Positions 42,774 through 51,795 of a stretch of 52,254 bases of DNA are shown in pieces. Position 1 is the stretch's first letter. Every line of letters begins with the position of its first letter. Below the pieces are notes generated by a model. That model saw nothing but the letters and a program-made list of their open reading frames with translations, ran no database searches and had not been told where the DNA came from. Made by a program: the position numbers and the translations under genes. Origin of the DNA: an uncultured Clostridia bacterium (lineage in GTDB: Bacteria; Bacillota; Clostridia; Lachnospirales; Cellulosilyticaceae); NCBI GenBank assembly GCA_937981575.1, contig CALJNR010000048.1, positions 1 to 52,254 on the forward strand, read 5' to 3'.

Positions 42774-45700
42774 ATGAGAAGAATATCAGCAAAACGTATA
42801 GTTGGATTTGTACTTAGCTTTATAATGGTCATCAGTCTCGTGCCAGGCAGCTTAGCAGATCTTTTAGCAGCTGTTATTGGAGCGCAAGAAACCAAGTATT
42901 ACATTCAAAATAATTATTTACAAGGATCATATCTTTATGATGATGGAGGAACTTTAAGATTCGGGACTCCGGCAGCAGCTGACGATACAAGGTATCAATG
43001 GGTTGTTGAGGACATTTCCGGTTATAAGGCATTGAAAAATGCATCTACAGGAGGATATATTAATGTCAGTGGATGCGAAATTGTATGGAATGGAACGGTA
43101 AAAGTAGGAGCATTTGAAGAAGATAATGCTGACTATTTGTGGAACTTTAATATAACAAATGGAACAACTATTAGTTCTATTAGTAATCCAGGGGCCAATA
43201 TAAGTATGGCAACATCAGAAAGCTTCCCGGATCGGACAGAAGTAGAGTGTCGTAATGATGCAGCGGCGGGATGGGGAACTTCGAAGTGGAATTTTGTAGA
43301 AGCTAAAGATTTTGTAGTGCCATCTGTGCCTTCAGAATCAGGTATTTATTATATTGAAAATAATTATATGATGGGCGTATATCTTTATGATGACAATGGG
43401 ACCTTGCGATTTGGGTATCCAGAAACTGCTGCTGATATAAGGTATCAGTGGAAAATCGAAGAAGTTGGAGCGAGCAAAGCATTAAAAAATGTGTCTTCAC
43501 AAGGCTATATCAATGTAAGTGGGGCTGTTATTAACTGGAATGGAACAGTCAATGTAGGACCATTTGCAGAAGGGGACGATGATTATTTATGGAACTTTAA
43601 TATAGGAAAAGGTATTTATATTAGCTCTGTTAGTAATCCAGGAGCCAATATAAGCATGGCAACCTCAGAATCACAATCAGGACGAACAGAAGTAGAATGC
43701 CGCGGTGATGGAGCTGCAATGTGGGGAACTTCAAAATGGGATTTTGTTAGGGCAGAAGATTTTTCGGATTCTGAGCCAGAAGTTCCGCAAATGGAAGGCT
43801 ATGTAAATATCCAAAACTCTTTTTATCAGCTTTATATGATTGAAGACAATGGAAATATTATCTATGGTAATACAAAGCGTAGTAATGATCACGCGTTATG
43901 GCGTATTACAAAAGATGATAATGACTTGTATGCCATTCAGAACAAAGCAACCGGCAAATATATATTACCAGTTACAGGAACGGATAGATTACAATGTATT
44001 GATTCAGAAAGTCCTTACTATTGGACAAGAGAAGCTGGAAGAGATGGCATTGTATTTGGGGATTCTGAAGCTAATCAAGGAGTGGATGCAAAGGAAACCT
44101 ATATTAAATGTATCCACATGGAAAATAAAAAGGGATATGCAGAGAACTCTCACATCCAAAAAGTTTGGGGAACTCCTCAGTGGGTCATAAAAGAGTATAC
44201 AGAGGCAGGGTACAAGTTTATTAAAGCCAAAGACTCTGATTTGTATATGTATGAAGATGAGGGCAATAATATTAAGCTTGGGATATTAAATGAAGAAGAC
44301 AGCAGTTATTTCTGGTCTGTAGAAAAATCAGGAGCAGTTACTTATATCAAAAATAGAAAAACAGGACACAACATTACGATAGAACATATCTATGGACAAC
44401 AGGATCGCTCACTCCCCTTAATAGGCATGACAGGAGAAACAGGGTGGAGCAGCATAAAATGGAATGTAGAGCAAGTATCAGGAGAAGAAAATACATACAC
44501 AATTGAAAGTGGCTGGGATTGGTATAAAGACTGTATTATACATCGTGCTGAACCTAATAATGGGAATTCATATTGCAATACAGATGTAACTAAAGCTGAT
44601 GTAAGAGCACAGTGGGTATTTGAACCAGCACCAGAGTTAATACTAGAAGTAGAAATTCCTGAAAGTTATGTTCGTATTAAATCTAGTGCTGCCAGCAATT
44701 TTCTATATGAAATTCAAAGCAGTCAAGCTTTGGTATATGGCAATAATGAAGAAGCTGATTTAAGATCCCATTGGTTAATTGAAACATCACAAATAGAGGG
44801 ATACTATACGATCAAAAATAGAGTGAGCGAGCGTTACATATCCACAGACAGTAAAGCTAATTATGTAAGATGTATTGAAAATGAGGGTATTACGGACAGA
44901 GCTTTATGGGAAGTAACATTTGCCGAGGGCACAGAAAACATTTTACTTCGTAACAAACAAAATCCACTTACCTATTTAAATATTGGTGCAGATGCAGGTT
45001 ATGCACAAAGTACTTTAGTATCCACAGAAGCAGGAACATCGCAGTGGGTCATGCAAACCGCACCGACTGAGGGTATAAATCCAGAAGGAGGAAGTGGGGA
45101 TGAAGTACCGGCCGTAACGGTTGTTGACACTAATAAGTATCATGTCAAATACAATAACAGTTTTGTTACAGTAAGACAAGGACAAGTGCAAGTTGAATCA
45201 GCAGCAGATGAAAATGCAGCATGGTTAGTTGAATACTATAATGGAGAAGCAAGGGTCAAGAGTAAGGTTACAGGAGAATACCTTTACAACCAAGAGGGGA
45301 CTTTAGCTTCCAAAGCATGTAATACAGATGAAGAAAAAAGACAAGTGAAGTGGAATAAGTCAGAAGGTAATGGTACATTTAAGCTAACAAATGGGGCTAT
45401 TACACTTACACTCGTCAAAGCTCCAGATATTGCAGTTTATGAAGCGTCAAAGGCATTTGAAAGGCCAGGAGAAACTATTTTTACACTATTTGCAAGTAAA
45501 AATCAAACTTATACTGTGACAACAGTTTATACAAGTAGTCAAGAATCAATCTATGATGTAAAGGTAAATGGATCAGCAAAAGGAAATGTAACATTCCCTA
45601 ATAACAGCGGAGTGGTCAAATCCAAAACAATGGAGATAGCTCTACGTAAAGGGATAAATACAATTGCCTTTAAAGCAAAATCAGGAGTAGTTACACTGGG

Positions 45701-48209
45701 GCAGCTGCAGATACAAGATGTAAATATTGAGTATAGAGGAGCAACTACTACTTATACACAATATGAAGCAGAACAAAGCAGCACGAATGCACAGGTGCTG
45801 GAAGACAGCCGTATATACCGTGAGTTTATGAGTGAAGCCTCCGGTCGTCAGGCAGTAAAGATGGATCAACCAGGGAACTACGTTGAATTTACGCTGAAAG
45901 AAGCAGCGAATGCTTTAGTGCTTCGTTATTGTATTCCTGATTCTATTTCAGGAGGAGGCATTCAGTCGACGCTAAGCCTTTATGTGAATGGGCAGAAACA
46001 ACAGGCACTAGACTTAACATCGACTTATAGCTGGGTATATGGGTCTTATCCATGGAGTAACACGCCAGATGACAAACCACATCGCTTCTTTGATGACAGT
46101 AGATTCTTATTGAATCAAACCTATCCTGCAGGAACAACTATCCGCTTGCAAAAAGATGCGGCTGATACTGCAGCATACTATATTATTGATTTGATTGAAA
46201 CAGAATCGGTAGCACCAGCATCAGCACAACCAGCTAATAGTTTATCTATTGCCTCTTTTGGAGCAGTATCAGGAGATGGGCAAGATGATACCGAAGCATT
46301 ACTTAAGTGTATTGAAGAAGCTGGTAAGTTAGATAAAGAAGTTTGGATTCCAGCAGGGGTATTTCACTTTAATCAAAACAAATCTATTCCTGTTTCAGTA
46401 GAGGGAACCACTATTCGCGGAGCAGGTATGTGGCACACTACTTTACAAGGACCTGGGGCTGGGTTTATGGTACAAGCTAATAATGTGTCGTTCTATGACT
46501 TTAGCGTTTTTGGAGCAGAGACGGGAAGAAATGATGCTGAAGGGCGTGCTGCATTTGAATCATCTAATAAGCATGGTCAACTATCTAACTTAACAATCCA
46601 AAATATTTGGATGGAACATGTAAAAGTTGGCGTATGGACTTACTTTATGGATTATATGCATGTTGTTGGATGCCGCATAAGAAATACTTATGCAGATGGT
46701 ATCAACCTATGCGGAGGGTCAGACAATTCGGTAGTAGAACAGTGTCAGATTAGAAATACAGGTGATGATGCCATCGCAATTTGGGCTGCAGCAGAGTATG
46801 GCCGTTATAATAGTAACAATAAAATACGGTTTAACACGGCAGGGCTGCAGTGGCTTGCAAGCAGCGTAGCTATCTATGGCGGGCGTAACAATGAAGTAAC
46901 TGATAATATGATCCATGACACCGTTGCTTTTGGTTCAGGTATTAATATTAGTGCCAATCATAATCCAGTTGGGTTTGAAGGAAACGTGATAGTAGAACGC
47001 AATACGTTGCTTCGCAGCGGCGGGCATGAGTACAACTACAATCAAAATTATGGTGCAATCTGGGTTTATCCAGTAGCTGACATGAATGTATACATTACAC
47101 TCAAAAACAATGAAATAATAGATAGCACCTACCAAGGTATTTCGATTATAGGTGGACGTAATGTAAAAAGTATTTCTCTGCTCAATAATAGAATTGATAC
47201 ATGTGGTACTTGGGGAATTGACATTGCAACTGGAATATCAGGAGTTATGGAGAATATTAATAGTACAATACGTGGGAATATGATTAATACTTTAAAAAAC
47301 AGTGCATTGTCTAGTTTTACTATCAATAGTTCAGTAGATAATGAACTGGCGGGTAAAATTTATCCAAGCTCACCTGTCAGTGCTCAAAATGACGGAAGAA
47401 ATGGTATTGAAGTACCAGCCGTACCAGTAAGCGCATTAATAGTGACTGGACAAGGCGGTATAACAAGCATAATGACCAAAGGTGGTACGCTTCAAATGAT
47501 AGCATCTGTTTTACCAAACGATGCAGACAATAAGGAAGTCATATGGTCTATTGAAGGTGGAAGTGAGTATGCTTCCATAAGTGCTAATGGCATATTAACA
47601 GCAAAAGCTGATGGAACAGTTACAGTAAAAGCATCATCGGTAAGTACGCCGGGAGTATCTGCTGCATGTCAAATAACAATATCAGGAAACTCAAGCAGCA
47701 GTGGCGGCGGTGGCGGCGGTAGTGCCAATACTGGACCTGCACCAGCCGTGACTGATAGCAATAAGGATAGCCAAGAAGCAGACAGCAGTAAAGATAAGCA
47801 AAATGGGCCAGAGAAAGCAGAAACGGTAAAAGTAAATGTATCACTAACAAATGGCATGGCAACACGCGCGGGTGTTAATATACAGTTAACTGTAAAACCC
47901 TATATACAAAATGGGCGTACCATGGCAGGCGTAAGAGATATCGCCAATTTGTTAGGTATTGAAAATAAAAGTATTGTATGGAATCCTTCTGATAAAACAA
48001 TTGCAATAAAAACACATGATAGAGTGATGCAACTTGTAATCAATCAAAAATATGCTATTGTAAATGGTAAAAAAATAGATTTAGATGTAGCCCCACAGAT
48101 TAAAGATGGCAGAACCGTCTTGCCTGTAGCACAGATAGCTCGTATTTTAGGCATAGAGGTGAAATTTGAGGAACAAACTAAAGAAGTTATATTTAATATC
48201 ATCCAATAA
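42774..48209 (+). CDS. Secreted multi-domain GH87-like alpha-1,3-glucanase / mycodextranase
   Basis: This 1811-residue exported protein starts with a signal peptide (about 1-37). Six lectin-like repeats follow at about 38-185, 188-335, 342-475, 478-625, 631-780 and 788-885; each has W-containing units such as YQWVVED, YLWNFN and SKWNF, a beta-trefoil pattern. Two carbohydrate-binding-like modules cover about 887-990 and 995-1150 (YEAEQSS start, CBM6/35 style). Residues 1155-1530 are a right-handed beta-helix beginning SFGAVSGDGQDDTEAL, with YADGIN (Asp1308) and TGDDAIAIW (Asp1331, Asp1332). That D-(23)-DD spacing matches the catalytic aspartates of GH87. A Big2 domain (1550-1640), a Ser/Gly linker and a copper-amine-oxidase-N-like domain (1690-1811) complete it. 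GAGGAGG precedes the ATG. Confidence 0.87.
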   Translation: MRRISAKRIVGFVLSFIMVISLVPGSLADLLAAVIGAQETKYYIQNNYLQGSYLYDDGGTLRFGTPAAADDTRYQWVVEDISGYKALKNASTGGYINVSGCEIVWNGTVKVGAFEEDNADYLWNFNITNGTTISSISNPGANISMATSESFPDRTEVECRNDAAAGWGTSKWNFVEAKDFVVPSVPSESGIYYIENNYMMGVYLYDDNGTLRFGYPETAADIRYQWKIEEVGASKALKNVSSQGYINVSGAVINWNGTVNVGPFAEGDDDYLWNFNIGKGIYISSVSNPGANISMATSESQSGRTEVECRGDGAAMWGTSKWDFVRAEDFSDSEPEVPQMEGYVNIQNSFYQLYMIEDNGNIIYGNTKRSNDHALWRITKDDNDLYAIQNKATGKYILPVTGTDRLQCIDSESPYYWTREAGRDGIVFGDSEANQGVDAKETYIKCIHMENKKGYAENSHIQKVWGTPQWVIKEYTEAGYKFIKAKDSDLYMYEDEGNNIKLGILNEEDSSYFWSVEKSGAVTYIKNRKTGHNITIEHIYGQQDRSLPLIGMTGETGWSSIKWNVEQVSGEENTYTIESGWDWYKDCIIHRAEPNNGNSYCNTDVTKADVRAQWVFEPAPELILEVEIPESYVRIKSSAASNFLYEIQSSQALVYGNNEEADLRSHWLIETSQIEGYYTIKNRVSERYISTDSKANYVRCIENEGITDRALWEVTFAEGTENILLRNKQNPLTYLNIGADAGYAQSTLVSTEAGTSQWVMQTAPTEGINPEGGSGDEVPAVTVVDTNKYHVKYNNSFVTVRQGQVQVESAADENAAWLVEYYNGEARVKSKVTGEYLYNQEGTLASKACNTDEEKRQVKWNKSEGNGTFKLTNGAITLTLVKAPDIAVYEASKAFERPGETIFTLFASKNQTYTVTTVYTSSQESIYDVKVNGSAKGNVTFPNNSGVVKSKTMEIALRKGINTIAFKAKSGVVTLGQLQIQDVNIEYRGATTTYTQYEAEQSSTNAQVLEDSRIYREFMSEASGRQAVKMDQPGNYVEFTLKEAANALVLRYCIPDSISGGGIQSTLSLYVNGQKQQALDLTSTYSWVYGSYPWSNTPDDKPHRFFDDSRFLLNQTYPAGTTIRLQKDAADTAAYYIIDLIETESVAPASAQPANSLSIASFGAVSGDGQDDTEALLKCIEEAGKLDKEVWIPAGVFHFNQNKSIPVSVEGTTIRGAGMWHTTLQGPGAGFMVQANNVSFYDFSVFGAETGRNDAEGRAAFESSNKHGQLSNLTIQNIWMEHVKVGVWTYFMDYMHVVGCRIRNTYADGINLCGGSDNSVVEQCQIRNTGDDAIAIWAAAEYGRYNSNNKIRFNTAGLQWLASSVAIYGGRNNEVTDNMIHDTVAFGSGINISANHNPVGFEGNVIVERNTLLRSGGHEYNYNQNYGAIWVYPVADMNVYITLKNNEIIDSTYQGISIIGGRNVKSISLLNNRIDTCGTWGIDIATGISGVMENINSTIRGNMINTLKNSALSSFTINSSVDNELAGKIYPSSPVSAQNDGRNGIEVPAVPVSALIVTGQGGITSIMTKGGTLQMIASVLPNDADNKEVIWSIEGGSEYASISANGILTAKADGTVTVKASSVSTPGVSAACQITISGNSSSSGGGGGGSANTGPAPAVTDSNKDSQEADSSKDKQNGPEKAETVKVNVSLTNGMATRAGVNIQLTVKPYIQNGRTMAGVRDIANLLGIENKSIVWNPSDKTIAIKTHDRVMQLVINQKYAIVNGKKIDLDVAPQIKDGRTVLPVAQIARILGIEVKFEEQTKEVIFNIIQ
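42894..43763 (+). repeat. Tandem duplication inside the GH87-like gene (first two lectin-like repeats)
   Basis: The first (about 42894-43308) and second (about 43336-43758) repeats are far more alike than the other four: both contain LYDD.GTLRFG, SNPGANISMATSES and RTEVECR, and the DNA is also similar. This suggests a recent internal duplication. Repeats three to six keep only the tryptophans and the Thr-Gly-x-Tyr type turn. Confidence 0.8.
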
Positions 48210-48279
48210 GGGTTTTTAAGATAAGTGTTGATGTGAAAGCAGTGATGCACTTCTAATAAAAAGTTGAAGAGATAGGATT

Positions 48280-48329
48280 AGTATAGGCTAGATTATTAAG
48301 ATTTTATATCCAATGATCTAGCCTATACT
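48280..48329. repeat. Long inverted repeat between the GH87-like and GH65 genes
   Basis: AGTATAGGCTAGAT (48280-48293) is mirrored exactly by ATCTAGCCTATACT (48316-48329), with a 22-base AT-rich loop. There is no T-run. It could be an inefficient terminator, an RNA processing or stabilising element, or a regulator site. Confidence 0.6.
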
Positions 48330-48441
48330 GCGTCCAAATTGAAGAACCTTCATAAATAGCTTTTGTACATAGTTATACTGAAAGCATTGGGTTAGGCAAA
48401 GAAAAGGGATAGCGATTCTAGTAGAATGGAGAGGATAGATA

Positions 48442-50634
48442 ATGATGAATTGGATAATAGAAGAGAAGGGATTTTACCCTGATAAAGCAGTTAGTAACGG
48501 AAATAAGTTTCTGATTGGGAATGGGTATATGGGAGTTCGAGGAACCCTGGAAGAATTTACAAAGAAGGAACTTACAGCGGTTAATCTGGCAGGAGTTTAT
48601 GATCGTGTAGGGAATGGGTGGAGAGAGCCGCTTAATGCGCCTAATGGTTTATATACTGTACTTAAAGTAGACGGAAAAGTGTATAATCTGCCAGATGTAT
48701 CACCGGTAGAACATAGTATATGGCTAGATTATAGAAAGGCTGTATTTTCTAGAGAGACAACATGGCAGACACCTAAAGGCAAAGTAACTGTTAAAGCAGA
48801 GCGTTTTGCGAGTTTAGATGAACCACACCTTTTGGCTATGAAATATTGTGTTTCAGCAGACTACAATGCAAATATTGAGATTATTACAGGAATTGATGCA
48901 GACATATGGGATATTAATGGCCCGCACTATGATGCGTTCTCTTTTTTACAAGAAGAAGTGTGTCTTGGCGTTATTGGAACCACTCATGAAAGCAAGGATA
49001 AAGTATGTGTTATAGAAGGCTGTCAAACTCATTTTCACAGTGAGCAGCAGGTAAAGAGCGATGATAAACATATTATGCGAAGCCTTTCTTTTATTACAGA
49101 ACCATTAAAGACGTTTGAAATGAATAAGTGGGTTGCAGTCTATACGAGTAAAGACGCAAATGATTTTAAGCAGCAGGCTAAACTACTTATAAATCATCAT
49201 ATGGAAAAAGGATACCAAGAAACTAAGGACGTGCATATCCGAAAGTGGGAAAAAAAGTGGGCGGTTTCAGAAGTCGTAATTGAAGGAGATGATGAGGCGA
49301 TGGAAGCACTTAATTATTCTCTATATCATCTTCATTCTATAGCTCCAAGACATGCTGATAGTCTGTCCATTGCAGCAAGAGGGCTTTCGGGGCAAACTTA
49401 TAAAGGTGCAGTTTTTTGGGATACTGAGATGTTTATGTTAGACTTTTTCCTTTATACAGAACCAGCTGTTGCAAGGACATTATTAAAATACCGCACGGAT
49501 ACTCTTGAGGGTGCTAAAAATAAAGCGAAAGGCTATGGATATGATGGGGCCTTCTATGCATGGGAAAGCCAAGAAGGCGGATATGATGCCTGCTCTGATT
49601 ATAACGTGACAGATGTATTCACAGGGCGGCCTATGAGAACTTATTTTAAAGATAAGCAAATTCACATTTCCTCTGCAATTGTGTATGGCATTATGAGATA
49701 TGTAGACCTTACAGGAGATCACTCTATTCTTGAAGAAGGAGGGGCGGAGACAATTATAGAGTGTGCTAAATTTTACTATAGTCTTTTACTCAAAAAGGTT
49801 AACAAAGACTACTATGAATTACATGATGTTATTGGCCCAGATGAGTATCATGAAAGAGTTAATAATAATGGCTACTCGAATCGCATGGCAAAATTTACAT
49901 TCGAAAAAGCGATGTATGTATTTGATTTACTTAAACTACTTTCAGCAAATACAGCAGAACGTATTGAGAATATGTATCACATAGAGGAATTAAGACAAAA
50001 GTTTGCAGATGCAGCCAAGTGTCTATATATCCCGGGGCCAGATGAAGATGGGGTTATTGAACAATTTGATGGTTATAAAGAACTTGAAGATGTTTCAGTA
50101 GATGAAGTTAAAAGCAGAATCCTCAATGAAAAGGAATACTGGGGAGGGGCATATGGTGTAGCCACTCACACACAAATCATTAAGCAAGCAGATGTTGTTA
50201 CATGGCTTACTTTGTTTCCAAATGATTTTCCAAAAGAGATTTTACTTAAAAATTGGCATTACTATGAACCAAGAACAGAACATGGGTCATCTCTAAGTGC
50301 ATGTATGTATGCACTCTTAGCTTGCCGCACCGGAATGGCAGAAAAAGCATATCCATTTTTCCTTAAGTCTGCGAGAGCAGACATTGATGAAGGCGGCAAA
50401 CAATGGGCAGGACTTATTTATATTGGAGGGACACATCCAGCAGCAGCGGGGGGAGCATATATGACAGCCATTAATGGATTTGGAGGACTTTATTTTGAAG
50501 ATGAAAAAGTAAAAGTAAAATCGCAGCTGCCATCAACATGGAAGAAGCTGCAGTTTAAGGTCTGGTACCGCGGGGAATTATATCAAGTCAATCAAACTCA
50601 TGATGAGATTACAATAAAAAAGTGTGATATATAA
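48442..50634 (+). CDS. GH65 disaccharide phosphorylase (nigerose/kojibiose phosphorylase candidate)
   Basis: This 730-residue cytosolic enzyme has the GH65 layout: an N-terminal beta-sandwich (GNGYMGVRGTLEE), an (alpha/alpha)6 barrel with KGAVFWDTEMFMLDF near 315, the catalytic acid Glu468 in GPDEYHERVNNNGYSN, and phosphate-binding HGSSLSACMYALL plus a GGTHPAAAGG segment. GH65 phosphorylases split alpha-linked glucose disaccharides (maltose, trehalose, kojibiose, nigerose and others) with inversion to beta-glucose-1-phosphate. The next gene encodes the matching beta-phosphoglucomutase. With the alpha-1,3-glucanase-like enzyme upstream, nigerose is the best candidate; a nigerose phosphorylase is known from Clostridium phytofermentans. 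Sequence alone does not settle specificity. GGAGAGG lies before the ATG. Confidence 0.92.
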   Translation: MMNWIIEEKGFYPDKAVSNGNKFLIGNGYMGVRGTLEEFTKKELTAVNLAGVYDRVGNGWREPLNAPNGLYTVLKVDGKVYNLPDVSPVEHSIWLDYRKAVFSRETTWQTPKGKVTVKAERFASLDEPHLLAMKYCVSADYNANIEIITGIDADIWDINGPHYDAFSFLQEEVCLGVIGTTHESKDKVCVIEGCQTHFHSEQQVKSDDKHIMRSLSFITEPLKTFEMNKWVAVYTSKDANDFKQQAKLLINHHMEKGYQETKDVHIRKWEKKWAVSEVVIEGDDEAMEALNYSLYHLHSIAPRHADSLSIAARGLSGQTYKGAVFWDTEMFMLDFFLYTEPAVARTLLKYRTDTLEGAKNKAKGYGYDGAFYAWESQEGGYDACSDYNVTDVFTGRPMRTYFKDKQIHISSAIVYGIMRYVDLTGDHSILEEGGAETIIECAKFYYSLLLKKVNKDYYELHDVIGPDEYHERVNNNGYSNRMAKFTFEKAMYVFDLLKLLSANTAERIENMYHIEELRQKFADAAKCLYIPGPDEDGVIEQFDGYKELEDVSVDEVKSRILNEKEYWGGAYGVATHTQIIKQADVVTWLTLFPNDFPKEILLKNWHYYEPRTEHGSSLSACMYALLACRTGMAEKAYPFFLKSARADIDEGGKQWAGLIYIGGTHPAAAGGAYMTAINGFGGLYFEDEKVKVKSQLPSTWKKLQFKVWYRGELYQVNQTHDEITIKKCDI

Positions 50635-50659
50635 TAGAGAACTATAAAGGAGAAGAAAG

Positions 50660-51307
50660 ATGATAAAAGGTGTCATATTTGATTTAGATGGGGTACTAGT
50701 CTCGACAGACGAACTTCATTACAAAGCGTGGAAAAGACTTGCAGATGAAATAGGAATTCGTGAGTTTAATAAAGAGGATAATGAAAAGCAACGTGGTGTA
50801 AGCCGTATGGAGTCATTGGAAATTGTCTTAAATAAAGGACAAAAGCGCTATACGCCTAAAGAAAAAGAAGCTTTAGCAGAGAGAAAAAATAGTTATTATA
50901 GAGAAATGTTAGAAACACTTGATGATCATGCAGCATTAGCAGGAGTAGTAGCGACTTTGGAAATGCTCCAGACAAAAGGTATATTGATTGGGATCGGTTC
51001 GGTTAGTAAAAATGCACCGCTTATTTTAGCTAAGACAGGGCTTCTTAAGTATATTGATCAGGTAAGCTGTGGTTTTGATATTAAAAGATCAAAGCCAGAT
51101 CCAGAAGTCTTTGAGGTTGCTGCTTCTAAGTTGAATTTAAAGGAAGAGGAGTGTCTGGTAGTTGAAGATTCGGCAGCTGGGGTAGTAGCTGCAAAAGCTG
51201 CTAACATGAAGTCGTTGGGAGTAGGTCCTTATTACAAAATTTTAGGGGCTGACTATCAAGCTAAGACATTGCTGGATGTGATAAATTGGGAAAAAATTTT
51301 ATGCTGA
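50660..51307 (+). CDS. pgmB: Beta-phosphoglucomutase
   Basis: This 215-residue HAD-family enzyme converts beta-glucose-1-phosphate to glucose-6-phosphate. It has the nucleophile motif FDLDGVLVSTDELHY (first Asp Asp8, second Asp10), the cap region KRLADEIGI, KQRGVSRMESL with the loop specific for beta-phosphoglucomutase, GIGSVSKNAPL, KPDPEVF with the Lys and VVEDSAAGV. These separate it from general phosphatases. AAGGAG precedes the ATG, 25 bases after the GH65 gene. It is the only product-using partner that a beta-glucose-1-phosphate-forming phosphorylase needs, so the two form one functional unit. Confidence 0.95.
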   Translation: MIKGVIFDLDGVLVSTDELHYKAWKRLADEIGIREFNKEDNEKQRGVSRMESLEIVLNKGQKRYTPKEKEALAERKNSYYREMLETLDDHAALAGVVATLEMLQTKGILIGIGSVSKNAPLILAKTGLLKYIDQVSCGFDIKRSKPDPEVFEVAASKLNLKEEECLVVEDSAAGVVAAKAANMKSLGVGPYYKILGADYQAKTLLDVINWEKILC

Positions 51308-51399
51308 ATAAATGGTGTTATAAAATACCCCTATGAATCTCATGGTTTCGTTGCTTATAGTAAAGTTTATGTTGCCTAAAAATAAAGTACTCGAAGTAA

Positions 51400-51452
51400 T
51401 TGACAAGTGAATAGTTAAAGATGTAATATAATAATTAGGTTAACCGGTTAAC
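51400..51452 (+). promoter_or_regulatory. Promoter and LacI-type operator before the last gene
   Basis: TTGACA (51400-51405) is followed by TAATAT (51424-51429, 18-base spacer) or TATAAT (51427-51432). GTTAACCGGTTAAC (51439-51452), a perfect 14-base palindrome holding TTAACCGGTTAA, lies at the likely start point. The last gene of the window should thus belong to the same regulon. Confidence 0.8.
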
Positions 51453-51512
51453 AAATTGTGGGATATAACTAATAATTATTTAATCAGGAATGCAAATATT
51501 TAAGGAATTGAT

Positions 51513-51637
51513 AGGAGGTAGGCGTATTAACGAAAATAAAAAGTACATTATATACAAAACGCCTTGAGGCCGGAATCAATGATCAAATTATTTCTGTGGC
51601 AAAAATGCCCCATTTAGTTCCGCATAGTAAAGATTGA
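51513..51637 (+). pseudogene. Possible broken small gene with a lost start codon
   Basis: A strong AGGAGG (51513-51518) is followed 8 bases later by TTA at 51527, exactly where a start codon should be. From there 36 codons are open (ending KMPHLVPHSKD) to a TGA at 51635. A start TTG changed to TTA would explain this. The remnant matches no family I recognise, and 36 open codons can occur by chance. Confidence 0.3.
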
Positions 51638-51795
51638 TTTCATCAAATCTATATAGTCATGTTCTTAGTTATTTTTGCCGATGTAGTTCAAATCTATCGT
51701 TAAGGGGGAACAAAATATGTACTTATTATATTGACAGGGGCAATTGATTAGATCGAGAAATGAGTAATTTAAGATAATCATAGGGAGGAATATTG
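51638..51795. other. Leader before the last gene
   Basis: No gene is recognised. AGGGAGGA at 51782-51789 is the ribosome binding site of the following gene; AAGGGGGAACA at about 51700 is followed by an ATG but only a short open frame. Confidence 0.3.

Noticed and set aside
47669..47857. Pro-rich minus-strand frames opposite the Ser/Gly linker of the GH87-like gene
   Set aside because: They come from the glycine codon run on the plus strand and show no start signals.
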